From positions 38,163,342 through 38,227,341 of the forward strand of contig NC_132880.1 in assembly GCF_030463535.1 (NCBI RefSeq): a stretch of 64,000 bases of DNA, in the 5' to 3' direction. Source of the DNA: Salminus brasiliensis. Taxonomy: Eukaryota; Chordata; Actinopteri; Characiformes; Bryconidae. The translations under genes and the position numbers were made by a program. Below, in pieces: positions 63,213 to 64,000 of this stretch. Position 1 is the stretch's first letter; every line of letters begins with the position of its first letter. The notes beneath the pieces were generated by a model. That model was not told the origin of the DNA, did no database searches, and saw only the letters and a list, made by a program, of their open reading frames with translations.

Positions 63213-64000
63213 GTAAGATGGAGCTTGAAGTATCTGTGCCATTATGCTGGAGCCATGACTAACCAACTAACCAAAATGTGGACGTCACAAATTGTCAAAT
63301 AAGGAAACTAATGAAGAGGTCTTTCATTGACCCATCTGGGAACTTCCCAACATGCTTCTGTCTCTGTACACAAAGGCTTGATTGCTTTTGATCTTATCGA
63401 ATCTTGTTAACAGTCTATTTTCTGTGTAGTTTTGCCTGGTAGGGCAGGAACCAGACTCCAGCATTCCTACAAACCAACGACACTGCCTCTGTGCCTAGAA
63501 AATAGACTTGTTTAGAGCCCTATTGCCAAGTAGAGGGCGTGCCTGTACAGAGTGTTGTTTCATTTTCTCCAAGCACATTGTTTCTCAGGAGGTTTCTGGA
63601 AATTATGTTGATGTCACTTCTTTTGAATATTCTATCAGCTGCAGAATATACAACCCTCAAAACCACAAAATGCAAAACTGAATGAGCAAGAATTCTTAGA
63701 ACATTTCCAGCACAATGCAAATGTCTTCTAATAACAACTGCGCATCCAGTAAGGCAATGAGTTCTCAGTTACTACCTGAAGGAAGTCCTGCCTCACTGCT
63801 TATTTTTTGTGTATCTCTGTGTCTTCATGAATACTCAATTTAAAACTTCTCCAGAGTCATGATCACAAAATTGTGATACAAAATGTATCCCAAAGTGTCC
63901 CAAAACTCAGAACCATGATACTAAGGCAAAAAATGAAACACTCCATGAACTATGCGTCTGAATACCAAGAACACGTTTTCAGGACATTGATTAAAGCAAC
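63213..64000 (+). other. rnf19b: rnf19b intron, partial
   Basis: Starts at the donor GTAAGA at 63213. No further exon or recognisable repeat is seen before the window ends. Confidence 0.6.

Overview
The window is vertebrate nuclear DNA from a ray-finned fish. Genes are split into many exons with GT/AG introns, leaders are non-coding, and the proteins match vertebrate families along their full length. Spacers and introns are full of teleost-type repeats: tRNA-derived SINEs, 5'-truncated LINEs, Tc1-like remnants, short inverted-repeat elements, and long TA, TG, TC and TTA microsatellites. The SINE types suggest an otophysan fish (characin, catfish or knifefish group), but that is a low-confidence inference.

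Four protein-coding genes lie on the + strand, in this order. (1) ptp4a2, a prenylated PRL phosphatase: coding exons 13403-18878, preceded by a leader exon with short upstream ORFs. (2) anln (anillin): 25 predicted exons, 27871-37329, 1177 codons, including one optional-looking 18-codon exon. (3) ak2 (mitochondrial adenylate kinase 2): six coding exons, 40516-44246, plus an alternative last exon near 45116 that would give the short-C-terminus isoform. (4) rnf19b (RBR-type E3 ubiquitin ligase): non-coding exon 1 at about 47520-47814, then coding exons from 58126 that run off the right edge. ptp4a2, ak2 and rnf19b are neighbours on human 1p35, so this looks like a conserved vertebrate block with anillin lying inside it.

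Region by region: 1-12728 shows no coding gene and is probably upstream sequence or intron 1 of ptp4a2. 12729-19100 is ptp4a2. 19100-27650 is an intergenic transposon graveyard with a ~1 kb inverted-repeat element, a dead LINE, a TTAA-flanked element and one unassigned minus-strand ORF. 27650-38715 is anln with a cell-cycle-type promoter. 38716-40315 is spacer. 40316-45290 is ak2 with a TATA-less GC-box promoter. 45291-47400 is spacer. 47400-64000 is rnf19b, with a CRE-bearing promoter and a 9.6-kb first intron.

The genes form no operon or pathway. They are independent housekeeping or cell-cycle genes sharing a chromosomal block. I saw no CRISPR array, rRNA, functional tRNA, phage or viral gene. 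I found no wholly new system. The best leads are regulatory or isoform-level: upstream ORFs in ptp4a2 and rnf19b, the extra anln exon, the ak2 alternative ending, and a palindromic CHR-like site in the anln promoter.
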